Shown piece by piece: positions 1 to 8,500 of a stretch of DNA of 64,000 nucleotides. The position numbers and the translations under genes were made by a program. Origin of the DNA: Chitinophaga filiformis. GTDB lineage: Bacteria; Bacteroidota; Bacteroidia; Chitinophagales; Chitinophagaceae. Within the stretch, counting starts at the first letter, position 1. The number at the start of each line of letters is the position of its first letter. The DNA lies in NCBI RefSeq assembly GCF_021646545.1, contig NZ_JAKIRP010000004.1:186001-250000 (forward strand). The letters run 5' to 3'. The notes under the pieces were generated by a model. The model searched no databases and was not told where the DNA came from. It saw only the letters and a list, made by a program, of their open reading frames with translations.

Positions 1-152
1 TCTGCATTCAGTTCAAAGGTGGCTTTTTCAGATTCCATTTCACAGATCACCTCATCCTGCTGCACATAATCTCCGTCTTTCTTCAACCACTTTGCAATTG
101 TTACCTCGCTAATAGATTCTCCTACCGTAGGAACTTTGATTTCGATAGCCAT
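1..152 (-). CDS. odhB: 2-oxoglutarate dehydrogenase E2 (dihydrolipoyl succinyltransferase), N-terminal part
   Basis: This is the first 50 or so residues of an E2 acyltransferase; the window edge removes the rest. The visible part is a lipoyl domain starting [17 protein letters not shown], with the lipoylated lysine expected at K43 in the ESEKAT turn. E2 carries the succinyl group from E1 to CoA in the TCA-cycle complex. It lies 67 bp downstream of sucA on the same strand, so the E1 and E2 genes are probably co-transcribed. A related 2-oxoacid dehydrogenase E2 cannot be excluded from the lipoyl domain alone, but the sucA neighbour decides it. Confidence 0.9.
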   Translation of the reverse strand, partial: MAIEIKVPTVGESISEVTIAKWLKKDGDYVQQDEVICEMESEKATFELNA

Positions 153-219
153 ATTTCTAATTTCTGTGTGCAATCAATGTTTAAAAGTGAAATCATTCTT
201 CACTTTATTCTCTATTCAT

Positions 220-2970
220 CTAAATGTTAAATGCAGTCTCAATGATCTCGAGCTGCTCACGCGCATGTACCTTCGCATATCCGGTCGCAGTTGCTGCACT
301 TGGATTACGGCTGATCACACCATAGTTGATCTGTTTCAGGTTCATCTGCAGATAGGAAGCTGCGCCCATGTTCAGCGGCTCTTCCTGTACCCAGAACCAG
401 GTAGCAGCTTTGTACTTCTGGTTCAGCGCTTCCAATTGTGTTACCGGCAGCGGATACAGTTGTTCCAGTCTTACAATAGCCACATCTTTCCTGTTCTCTT
501 TCAGCTGTTTTTCGCTCAGGTCAAAATACATCTTACCTGTACACAGCAGTACCTTTTTCACTTTAGATGGATCATCGATGAAATCATCATCCAGTACTTC
601 CTTAAATCCTCCTTCTGTGAAGGCTGATATTGGCGAGTAGGAACCTACGTGCCTTAAGTTGGCCTTAGGTGCAAAATTCACCAGCGGCTTGCGGAACGGC
701 CAGGTTAACTGACGGCGCAATGCGTGGAAGAAGTTGGCAGATGTTGTAATATTTGTAACGATGATATTGTATTCAGCACATGCCTGCAGGAATCTTTCCG
801 GACGGGCATTGGAGTGGTCTGGTCCACCACCTTCATAACCATGCGGCAATAACATTACCAGGCCATTCTGTGTTGTCCATTTTTGTTCTCCACTGCTCAG
901 ATACTGGTCAATCACCGTCTGCGCACCGTTGGCAAAGTCACCATATTGTGCTTCCCACAGTACCAGGGCATTTGGATTGGCCATTGCATAACCATATTCA
1001 AAACCCAGTACAGCAAATTCACTCAGCAGTGAGTTGTAGATACGGAACTGGCCTTGTTTTTCCTGCAATGTAGCCAGCCTGTTATAAGTAGCGTTTGTAT
1101 TTTCGTCGAACAGGATAGCGTGACGGTGGGAGAAAGTACCTCTCTTCACGTCTTCACCGCTCATACGTACATCCTTGCCTTCAGTCAGCAGACTTGCATA
1201 TGCCAGCAGCTCACCGGTTGCCCAATCCAGCTTTCCTTCTGATTCGAACAGTTTTATTTTGTCCTGCAGCAGCTTTTCAACTTTACGTAATGGAACGAAC
1301 TCTTTTGGCCATGCCATCAGCTTGCCGAACAGGCGTTTTACTTCTTCTTCTTTAATGGCGGTCACCGGCGATTTTTCAAAATCTTCCGGCTGTGATTTGC
1401 GCAGTGCCGACCACCACAGCTCTGGTTTCTGGTAAGTATAAGGCAGCGGGTTCTGTCTTACCTCATCCAGGCGTTCCTGCAGGTCCGCCCAGAAGCTCTT
1501 CTCCATTTCCTTCGCCAGTTCCTGTACTTCCACTTCACCTGCCTGTAACAGTTTCTGGGTGTACACTTCCCTTGGGTTAGGATGTTTATCGATCAGTGCA
1601 TACAGGCTTGGCTGGGTAAATTTAGGCTCATCACCTTCGTTATGCCCGTGCTTACGGTAACACAGCAGGTCGATAAAGATATCTGAATTAAACTCCTGTC
1701 TGTAACGGGCCGCTATCTCAGCTACTTTCGTAACCGCTTCCGCATCGTCGCCGTTCACATGGAATACAGGCGCCTGTACGGTAGAAGCGATACTGGTACA
1801 GTAGTCAGAAGAACGGGCATCGTCAAAGTCAGTAGTGAACCCGATCTGGTTGTTGATCACCAGGTGCATGGTACCACCGGTGTAATAACCTTTCAGGTTG
1901 CTCATCTGAATGAGTTCATATATTACGCCCTGCCCTGCTACCGCAGCATCGCCATGGATCAGGATAGGGAGGATCTTGTCGTAATCGCTGTTGTAGATCA
2001 CATCGGCTTTACTGCGGGAGAAACCTGTTACCAGCGGGTCTACCACTTCCAGGTGAGAAGGGTTAGGCAGCAGCTGAAGGTTCACTTTGTTGCCGGATGG
2101 TGTTTCCACGAGGGAACGGAAGCCGAGGTGATATTTCACGTCACCGCTACCCATTGTCAGGTCCGGTACGGCATGTCCTTCAAATTCGTTGAAGATCTGC
2201 TCATACGTTTTACCGAGGATGTTGGCCAATACGTTCAAACGACCGCGGTGCGCCATACCGATCACCGCTTCCTGCACGCCTTCGGCGGCAGCAGTGTTGA
2301 TAATAGCGTCCAGGGCCGGGATGGTATTTTCACCACCTTCCAGACCGAAACGTTTCTGACCGATATATTTGGTGTGGAGGAATTTTTCGAACATTACACC
2401 CTGGTTCAGTTTCAGCAGGATGCGTTTCTTCCTTTCCAGGGATACGGGCTGCTGCAGGGTAGTTTCCATTTCACGCTGTAACCACTCTACTTTCTTAGCA
2501 TCGTTGATATAAGTAAATTCCAACCCCACTGCAGCAGCATATACCTGCTTCAGTCGGTTCACGATATTTTCCAGGCTTGTTTTACCAAGGCCCAGTACCT
2601 GACCGGCATAGAATTCAGTTTTCAGATCTGCTTCTCCAAGGCCGTAAAAAGAGATATCCAGGTTAGCCTGTCTGTCCTTTCTTTCGCGGATGGGGTTCGT
2701 TTTCGAGATCAGATGCCCCTTTTTACGGTAGGCCTGTATCAGTCTGTAAACATTGAGTTCCTTTGTTAACTGGTCACTGCTTACCGGAAGACCGGCGCCC
2801 GCCGCTCCCGGCGCTCCTGCTTTTCCATTAACGTTATTTACCGCAAAGTCAAATCCTTCAAAAAACTTGCTCCATTCCGGGTCTACTGCGCCAGGGTCTT
2901 TACGGTAATCCTGGTATAAAGATTCAATGTAGGCAGGATGTGAGTTGGTAACAAATGAGAAGTCCTTCAT
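220..2970 (-). CDS. sucA: 2-oxoglutarate dehydrogenase E1 component
   Basis: This 916-residue thiamine-diphosphate enzyme decarboxylates 2-oxoglutarate in the TCA cycle and hands the succinyl group to the E2 lipoyl arm. The N-terminus has the usual E1 start (FVTNSHPAYIESLYQDYRKDP), followed by the active-site segments GMAHRGRLNVL and the ThDP/Mg-binding region IHGDAAVAGQGVIYE. A transketolase-like C-terminal half ends near VHAREQLEIIETAFNI. The length is normal for the family. The ATG at 2970 fits the conserved N-terminus. The 313-bp region upstream to rpsT must hold the promoter; one near-match to the -7 box (GATATTTG) was noted there but is not convincing. Confidence 0.97.
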   Translation of the reverse strand: MKDFSFVTNSHPAYIESLYQDYRKDPGAVDPEWSKFFEGFDFAVNNVNGKAGAPGAAGAGLPVSSDQLTKELNVYRLIQAYRKKGHLISKTNPIRERKDRQANLDISFYGLGEADLKTEFYAGQVLGLGKTSLENIVNRLKQVYAAAVGLEFTYINDAKKVEWLQREMETTLQQPVSLERKKRILLKLNQGVMFEKFLHTKYIGQKRFGLEGGENTIPALDAIINTAAAEGVQEAVIGMAHRGRLNVLANILGKTYEQIFNEFEGHAVPDLTMGSGDVKYHLGFRSLVETPSGNKVNLQLLPNPSHLEVVDPLVTGFSRSKADVIYNSDYDKILPILIHGDAAVAGQGVIYELIQMSNLKGYYTGGTMHLVINNQIGFTTDFDDARSSDYCTSIASTVQAPVFHVNGDDAEAVTKVAEIAARYRQEFNSDIFIDLLCYRKHGHNEGDEPKFTQPSLYALIDKHPNPREVYTQKLLQAGEVEVQELAKEMEKSFWADLQERLDEVRQNPLPYTYQKPELWWSALRKSQPEDFEKSPVTAIKEEEVKRLFGKLMAWPKEFVPLRKVEKLLQDKIKLFESEGKLDWATGELLAYASLLTEGKDVRMSGEDVKRGTFSHRHAILFDENTNATYNRLATLQEKQGQFRIYNSLLSEFAVLGFEYGYAMANPNALVLWEAQYGDFANGAQTVIDQYLSSGEQKWTTQNGLVMLLPHGYEGGGPDHSNARPERFLQACAEYNIIVTNITTSANFFHALRRQLTWPFRKPLVNFAPKANLRHVGSYSPISAFTEGGFKEVLDDDFIDDPSKVKKVLLCTGKMYFDLSEKQLKENRKDVAIVRLEQLYPLPVTQLEALNQKYKAATWFWVQEEPLNMGAASYLQMNLKQINYGVISRNPSAATATGYAKVHAREQLEIIETAFNI

Positions 2971-3226
2971 TTACAACGAGTTTTGCTAAAGCTTCGATTC
3001 AAATTGCTATTCTGTTGAATGCCCCTTATATAATATATGGGATTGCAAATATCGTAGCTTTTTTGTGAAAGAAAAACGGAAAAATGCTGAAGCTTTAAAG
3101 CTTAATCAGGAACACTTAAACTGCTTTTCTTATATTAACCGGTTTTCACTTGATTTTATTCAGTTTAATTAATTTTGTGTCTATAGTACGGAAATCCGGG
3201 CAAATATTCCGGGAATTTCGTTTTTA

Positions 3227-3258
3227 TTTGTTTTCTATTGAAGTAATGCATACCTTTG
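3227..3258 (+). promoter_or_regulatory. rpsT promoter (TTTG-20-TACCTTTG)
   Basis: TTTG at 3227-3230 and TACCTTTG at 3251-3258 are separated by 20 bp, a full match to the Bacteroidota housekeeping promoter. The rpsT ATG follows 25 bp downstream of the -7 box. Confidence 0.8.
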
Positions 3259-3283
3259 CCGTCCGAAACTTGAAATAAGAAAA

Positions 3284-3538
3284 ATGGCAAACCATAAAGC
3301 AACGAAAAAAGACGTACGTCAGAGCAGAAAACGGAATGAGCGTAACCGTTACTACGGTAAAACTACCCGTAATGCTATCCGTGATCTGAAGAAATTGACT
3401 GAAAAGGCGGCTGCTGACGATAAGTTGTCTGATGTGATCTCTATGATCGATAAGTTGGCTAAACGTAATGTTATTCATAAAAATAAAGCAGCCAACCTGA
3501 AGAGCAAACTTTCTAAGAAAGTAAACGCCCTCGCGTAA
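3284..3538 (+). CDS. rpsT: 30S ribosomal protein S20
   Basis: An 84-residue, lysine- and arginine-rich protein starting MANHKATKKDVRQSRKRNERN, the standard start of S20, which binds 16S rRNA during 30S assembly. Length and composition are typical. The gene stands alone, with its own promoter ending 25 bp upstream and a strong intrinsic terminator 26 bp downstream, so it is a monocistronic unit. It is divergent from sucA. Confidence 0.97.
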   Translation: MANHKATKKDVRQSRKRNERNRYYGKTTRNAIRDLKKLTEKAAADDKLSDVISMIDKLAKRNVIHKNKAANLKSKLSKKVNALA

Positions 3539-3563
3539 GCGCTTTAGTCTGAAAATAATTTTT

Positions 3564-3597
3564 AGCTCTTCCTGTCAGCAGGAAGGGCTTTTTGTTT
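3564..3597 (+). terminator. Intrinsic terminator of rpsT
   Basis: An 11-bp stem (3564-3574 with 3579-3589, one G-U pair) closes a TCAG tetraloop and is followed by a T-rich tract ending near 3597. Confidence 0.85.
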
Positions 3598-3628
3598 TGC
3601 CGGTACATTCCACAGGGACCTGGCACGT

Positions 3629-3760
3629 CCGTGTTCTCTCCGTGTTCTCTCCGTGTTCTCTCCGTGTTCTCTCCGTGTTCTCTCCGTGTTCTCTCCGTGT
3701 TCTCTCCGTGTTCTCTCCGTGTTCTCTCCGTGTTCTCTCCGTGTTCTCTCCGTGTTCTCT
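3629..3760. repeat. 11-bp tandem repeat, 12 perfect copies
   Basis: The unit CCGTGTTCTCT is repeated 12 times without variation (12 x 11 = 132 bp). It contains no stop in any frame, so long repetitive reading frames appear on both strands; these are by-products rather than genes. The rest of 3598-4014 shows no gene; the M14 peptidase promoter must lie near its right end, but no clean consensus was found. Confidence 0.95.
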
Positions 3761-4014
3761 CCCTCGTCCCATTCCACTCCCCTGGTTACCGCCGCTACAA
3801 ACATACAGTCCGCCTGTGGTGCGGCTGATCTAAGCAACCTTTCCCGATCTTTCTGCCGCCCATGTATTTCTTCCTATGGACACACAACAGACATATAAAA
3901 ACCAAAGATAATCCACTATTTTGTTGCCCCGGCATTGACAACATGCCGCCTGCCTGATCATAAGGCGCAACAGAACTAAATCAACCAACGCTTTACAAAC
4001 GTCGCTTTTAATAC

Positions 4015-5754
4015 ATGAAGAAAATCATCAGAACCGCTACCCTGCTGGCGCTATGCTACGTCTGGCTGCCCGCAGCAGCACAGGACCTGACCACCCGCTT
4101 CGAAAAAACACAGGGACAGGAAACAGCTACTTATGAGGAATGCATCGCCTATTACCGGCAATTAGATAAACGCTTCCCGCAGATCTCCATGAAAGAAATG
4201 GGCCTCACAGATGCCGGTATTCCCCTGCACCTGGTCGTCTACTCCCCTTCCGGCGATTTCGATTTTACCAGCCTGCGCAAAAAGAATAAACGGATCATCC
4301 TCATCAATAACGGTATCCACTCCGGTGAACCCGACGGTATAGACGCATCCATGATGTTGCTGCGCGATCTGGCTCTGGGTAAAAAGAAACTGCCTGAAAA
4401 TATCGTCCTGGCCGTCATCCCCGTATACAACATCGGAGGTGCTTTGAACCGTAGCACCAATTACCGGGTTGATCAGAATGGTCCTGCCGCCTTTGGCTCC
4501 CGTGGCAATGCACGGAACTATGACCTGAACCGTGACTTTATCAAAGCCGATTCCCGTAATGCCCGCTCTTTCCAGCAAATCTATCAGCTGGCGGATCCGG
4601 ATGTCTTCATAGACAATCACGTGAGCAACGGCGCTGATTATCAGCACATCATGACCCTGTTATCGACCGAACATAACAAAATGGGCGGTATCATGGGTAG
4701 CTTCCTCCACAAGGAATTCGAGCCCGGCATCTACCAACTGATGAAGGAAAAAGGTTATGACCTCGTTCCTTACGTCAATCATTTCGGTGAGACACCTGAA
4801 AACGGCTGGATCACTTATGCAGACGGCCCCCGCTATTCCAGTGGTTATACCACCCTCTTCCATACGTTCGGATTTGTGCCTGAAACACATATGTTGAAAC
4901 CTTACCCACAAAGGGTCCAGGCTACCTATGCGCTCATGGAATCATTCATCAGCTTCGTCAGCACACATAGCGAACAGATTAAAACACTGCGCGCACAGAC
5001 CAAAGAGCAGGAAAAAACGCAGGCTTCCTTCCCGCTGGAGTGGAATGTGGATACCAGCCACTACAGCTATATCAATTTTAAAGGTTATGCTGCCGGATAC
5101 AAGCCCAGCGAAATATCCGGTCAGCCCCGCCTCTACTACGACCGCACCAAACCTTTCGAAAAGCAGGTAAAGTTTTATGATAATGTCGTTGCAGGGAACT
5201 ATGTGCAGAAGCCCCTGGCTTATGTTATTCCACAGGGCTGGTGGAATGTACTGGACCTCCTGAAGAATAATAATGTCCAGATGAGACGTTTTACACAGGA
5301 TACGGCCATCTATGTGGAGACCTACCATATCGACGACTATAAGACTGCCCAGCGTCCGTATGAGGGACATTACATCCATAGCGATATGAAGGTGTCTGCT
5401 ACCAAAGACACTATCCACTTCAGGAAGGGCGACTATTACATTCCGATGAACCAGGTCGCAAACCGTTACCTGATAGAAACACTGGAACCTACAGGAGACG
5501 ACTCTTTCTTTGCATGGAACTTCTTTGATCCCATCCTGGCGCGCAAAGAGGGATATTCACATTATGTCTTTGAGGATATTGCGGCAGATTATCTGCGCTC
5601 AAACCCTGCCTTACAGGAGCAGTTAAAACAAAAAAGAGCGGCCGACAGCACTTTTGCCAGGAGTGGAGATGCCCAGCTGCGCTTTGTTTATGAACATTCA
5701 CCTTATTCGGAACCAGGATACCTGAGATACCCGGTTTACAGGATCGTTAAATAA
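4015..5754 (+). CDS. Secreted M14-family zinc metallocarboxypeptidase
   Basis: A 579-residue secreted protein with a signal peptide of about 22 residues (MKKIIRTATLLALCYVWLPAAAQ). The M14 zinc site is complete: H102 and E105 in GIHSGEPDG, with H202 in FIDNHVSNG as the third ligand; E290 in VPETHMLK suits the catalytic glutamate. The conserved NYDLNRDF stretch lies around residue 168. It should trim C-terminal residues from peptides or cell-wall peptides in the periplasm or outside the cell. The extra 280 or so C-terminal residues have no recognised domain. The gene is monocistronic, convergent with the dar locus, and ends at a hairpin. Confidence 0.88.
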   Translation: MKKIIRTATLLALCYVWLPAAAQDLTTRFEKTQGQETATYEECIAYYRQLDKRFPQISMKEMGLTDAGIPLHLVVYSPSGDFDFTSLRKKNKRIILINNGIHSGEPDGIDASMMLLRDLALGKKKLPENIVLAVIPVYNIGGALNRSTNYRVDQNGPAAFGSRGNARNYDLNRDFIKADSRNARSFQQIYQLADPDVFIDNHVSNGADYQHIMTLLSTEHNKMGGIMGSFLHKEFEPGIYQLMKEKGYDLVPYVNHFGETPENGWITYADGPRYSSGYTTLFHTFGFVPETHMLKPYPQRVQATYALMESFISFVSTHSEQIKTLRAQTKEQEKTQASFPLEWNVDTSHYSYINFKGYAAGYKPSEISGQPRLYYDRTKPFEKQVKFYDNVVAGNYVQKPLAYVIPQGWWNVLDLLKNNNVQMRRFTQDTAIYVETYHIDDYKTAQRPYEGHYIHSDMKVSATKDTIHFRKGDYYIPMNQVANRYLIETLEPTGDDSFFAWNFFDPILARKEGYSHYVFEDIAADYLRSNPALQEQLKQKRAADSTFARSGDAQLRFVYEHSPYSEPGYLRYPVYRIVK

Positions 5755-5777
5755 AAGATCATCCGATAAAATTCTTC

Positions 5778-5812
5778 AAAGGGCTGCCTGATACAGGTGG
5801 CCCTTTAATTTT
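5778..5812 (+). terminator. Hairpin terminator between M14 peptidase and dar locus
   Basis: AAAGGGC (5778-5784) pairs with GCCCTTT (5800-5806), with extra inner pairing, followed by an AT-rich tract with a TTTT run. It sits between convergent genes and could serve both. Confidence 0.65.
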
Positions 5813-5828
5813 CAGGGCTATTTACAGG

Positions 5829-6887
5829 TTACACCACCTGTACCAGCATAAACGTATGCTGCTCTCCAAAGAAGTGATTATAGATGAGAATATTCCGCAA
5901 TCCTGCAGGCTGCTGCTGCAACATTGGGAACCATTGTGATGGGATCTGTTGTTGTTTTAATACCTGCGCTGCCAGCCAGAGGGCAAAGGCGCCCGCTGTT
6001 TCATAATCACCGCTCAGGTGTTTGAACGGCAATTGAGGACAATGCGTATAATCGTTCAGCACCTGGTAATAGTGCTCATGATTGCTGTCGGCATTTGCAC
6101 CAGTCAGCACCAGGTCTATATCTTTCGGCTCTAACCCATGTTGCTGCAGGAACAGGGGCAACGCGGCTTTTAGTTTTTCGGAGGATGGTTTATATAACAT
6201 CTCCAACCCTCCAATCTGTGCATAGCTCTGCGCCGTAGCTGCCGGAGCCAGTAAAAAGAAGATGGCGCCTTCTCCGGAGATTGTCCCGGGAGAGACATGC
6301 TCATACAGCCTGTCATTAGACACTGTTTCCTTCTTCCAGTGACCAATACGCCCTTTTATGAAAAAGTGCTCCGGTGTGATCTCATCGAATGCTCCTGCCA
6401 ATACATCAGAAGTGCCTTCATGCAATAACAGCATACTGTCCAGCAGCGCATGTTCAAACGAAAAGCCACGATGTACGAACGTGTTGTTGTATGTTGTACA
6501 TTTTTGCTGTAGTGCAATCAGGCCATTTACAGCATTATAGGTAGATTGAATGAAGGGAGTAGGATTCAGGGCCTGCTCCTGGTAATCACGGATCTCTTTG
6601 ATAAAGCGTTCTGTGTCCTGCAGACTGCCTTTGCCAGTACCGGTCACAATAGCACCGGGAACGGCAATACCGCTGTCCTGCAGGCATTTCAGAGAGGCCG
6701 TCAGCCCCATTCTGAGCACGCGCGTCATACGGCGCAGACTGTTCGGGGCGATAAAGGAACGATAATCCGGTTCCATGCAGGAAAGCATATTTCCCTCCGT
6801 AACCACTACCGGCTGCGACAGGTCTCCCTCAAACGTATGCTGGGGTGTGATGGCGGCCAATCCCTGTATATAACACTTACCCTTCAT
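5829..6887 (-). CDS. Catalytically degenerate beta-ketoacyl synthase (chain-length-factor-like)
   Basis: A 352-residue thiolase-fold protein weakly matching ketosynthases (AAITPQ start, NGLIAL, TGANADSN, HLSGDYETAGAFAL). Aligned by eye to the adjacent active enzyme, all three catalytic positions appear lost: Cys becomes Gly near residue 141 (VHRGFSFEHAL), the first His is replaced in LTGANADSN, and the second in HLSGDYETA. This fits a chain-length-factor-like partner that pairs with the neighbouring ketosynthase and does no condensation itself. It overlaps that gene by 11 bp, so the two are probably co-translated. It is the last gene of the minus-strand operon. That it is a CLF is inference; that the motif is missing is seen. 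Confidence 0.75.
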   Translation of the reverse strand: MKGKCYIQGLAAITPQHTFEGDLSQPVVVTEGNMLSCMEPDYRSFIAPNSLRRMTRVLRMGLTASLKCLQDSGIAVPGAIVTGTGKGSLQDTERFIKEIRDYQEQALNPTPFIQSTYNAVNGLIALQQKCTTYNNTFVHRGFSFEHALLDSMLLLHEGTSDVLAGAFDEITPEHFFIKGRIGHWKKETVSNDRLYEHVSPGTISGEGAIFFLLAPAATAQSYAQIGGLEMLYKPSSEKLKAALPLFLQQHGLEPKDIDLVLTGANADSNHEHYYQVLNDYTHCPQLPFKHLSGDYETAGAFALWLAAQVLKQQQIPSQWFPMLQQQPAGLRNILIYNHFFGEQHTFMLVQVV

Positions 6888-8091
6888 ATTTGCTGATCAG
6901 CAGGGAAGCATTGCTGCCGCCAAACCCAAATGAATTTGACAGCACATTACGTACGGGATACTGCTCCAGCAATCGGGTTTCCGGTGTAATGTACAATTCC
7001 TGCATTTTATCTTTAAAGTGGAGATTAGGAAATATTGTCTGATGAGAGATGGCCAATACAGCATAGATCGCTTCTATCCCACCTGCTGCCGCCAAAGCAT
7101 GACCCGTAAAAGGTTTGGTACTGCTGAACTTCGGTACCTCAGTGCCAAACAACCGTTGTAAGGCCATTCCCTCCGCTACGTCATTGGTGAGTGTAGCAGT
7201 ACCATGCACATTGACATACTGAATATCAGCAGGTGTACAACCACCCATTTCCATGGCTGTTTTCATTGCAGCATAGGCGCCATCGCCCTCCGGAGAAGGA
7301 GCTGTAGGATGGAACGCTTCGTTGGTATTGGCATAACCACCCAATGTGGCCAGTACAGTAGCATTCCGCTCTTTTACGAGCGATTCACTTTCCAGCACCA
7401 GGTATGCCGCACCCTCTCCCAGATTCAGACCGTTGCGGTCGTTATCAAAAGGACGGCAGGGGCGTTTATCTACATTCTTAAGTGAGTTGAAACCATTCAG
7501 GGTAAAGCGGGTCAACGCTTCCGTGCCACCGCAGATCGCCCGGCGTAGCAGACCGGCTTTGATCAGCCTTGCGCCATACATCAGTGCATTTGCAGAGGAG
7601 GAACATGCGGTGCTAATAGTAGTGATAGGTCCGTTGATGCCCATTACATCAGCAATCTGCTGTGTACAATCGGCGCAATCCAGGGTATCGATATACTTGT
7701 AGAAATCACCCGTCTTGGCCGGGTCAGCGATATCAAAATAAACATTCTCTGTATCACACATGCCACCTACAGTAGAAGCATTGATAAAGCCGGTGGATGT
7801 ATCCTCCACGCTGCTGAGACCTGCATGTTTCAGTGCTTCCTGCATGGCGATCAGTCCCAGTAAAGTAGTACGGGTATATCCCTCCTGACCGGCAACGCCA
7901 GCCATTTCACGGAGTGCCGCTGTGGTATGATTGACTTCAGCTACCGGTAAAACTTCCTTATAAATAGTGTCCAGCTGCCTGGTGAAACCCAGACCGCTCT
8001 TTTGCGCGCGCAGACTCCGGAGATTCTCTGCGACGTTATCACCAATGGCGGTGATCATGCCTAAGCCTGTTATAAACACTCTTTCCGCCAT
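6877..8091 (-). CDS. Beta-ketoacyl-ACP synthase (active, FabF/KS-alpha-like)
   Basis: A 404-residue condensing enzyme with an intact triad: C163 in STACSSSANAL, H296 in VNVHGTATLTND and H331 in KPFTGHALAAAGG, plus K326. It should elongate ACP-bound acyl chains by decarboxylative condensation in the cytoplasm. It lies 14 bp after the ACP gene and overlaps the degenerate ketosynthase, giving an ACP/KS/KS-like set like those in aryl-polyene and flexirubin loci. The length is typical of FabF. A housekeeping FabF role is less likely given this neighbourhood. Confidence 0.9.
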   Translation of the reverse strand: MAERVFITGLGMITAIGDNVAENLRSLRAQKSGLGFTRQLDTIYKEVLPVAEVNHTTAALREMAGVAGQEGYTRTTLLGLIAMQEALKHAGLSSVEDTSTGFINASTVGGMCDTENVYFDIADPAKTGDFYKYIDTLDCADCTQQIADVMGINGPITTISTACSSSANALMYGARLIKAGLLRRAICGGTEALTRFTLNGFNSLKNVDKRPCRPFDNDRNGLNLGEGAAYLVLESESLVKERNATVLATLGGYANTNEAFHPTAPSPEGDGAYAAMKTAMEMGGCTPADIQYVNVHGTATLTNDVAEGMALQRLFGTEVPKFSSTKPFTGHALAAAGGIEAIYAVLAISHQTIFPNLHFKDKMQELYITPETRLLEQYPVRNVLSNSFGFGGSNASLLISKYEG

Positions 8092-8105
8092 CTCTGGATT
8101 GCTAC

Positions 8106-8366
8106 TTACGCAGGTTGTTGTTTGGACTGAATGAATTCTGCCATAGATTGAACAGACTGTAATATTTTTCTTCCTTCGCGGGGATCTTCTACTTTGATCT
8201 GGTAATGCCTTTCCAGCAACACCATCAGCTCAAGGGAGTCAATGCTGTCGAGGCCCAGACCATCACCAAACAAAGGTGCATTGTCATCAATATCTTCAGG
8301 ACGTGTGTCCTGCAGGTTCAACGCCTCAATAATCTGAACTTTCAATTTCTGTTTTAATTCTTCCAT
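8106..8366 (-). CDS. Acyl carrier protein
   Basis: An 86-residue acidic four-helix carrier. The phosphopantetheine-bearing serine is S41 in GLGLDSIDSLELM, followed by the usual LLERHYQIKVED helix. It presumably carries the growing chain for the two downstream ketosynthase-like proteins and perhaps presents it to the BtrH-like acyltransferase encoded upstream. The gap to the ABC permease is 134 bp, larger than others in the locus, so an internal promoter is possible. Confidence 0.93.
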   Translation of the reverse strand: MEELKQKLKVQIIEALNLQDTRPEDIDDNAPLFGDGLGLDSIDSLELMVLLERHYQIKVEDPREGRKILQSVQSMAEFIQSKQQPA

Positions 8367-8500
8367 AGTATTGTTGCAGGTTTATATCCCCTTTCGTTTA
8401 TCCCGGGAGCCTGGCCACCATTCGCAATTTTCACGCCAGGTGGCCGTAAAAATACAGTTTTACCTCCAATAGTCAATGCGCTCACACTTAACCCATTCCC

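Noticed and set aside
220..2970. Several plus-strand frames opposite sucA, up to 240 codons
   Set aside because: Shadows of the strongly coding minus strand; no recognisable protein family.
3562..3898. Long reading frames on both strands with repetitive Glu-Asn-Thr-Arg or Ser-Pro-Cys-Leu peptides
   Set aside because: They are translations of the 11-bp tandem repeat, present in several frames at once, with no start-site context.
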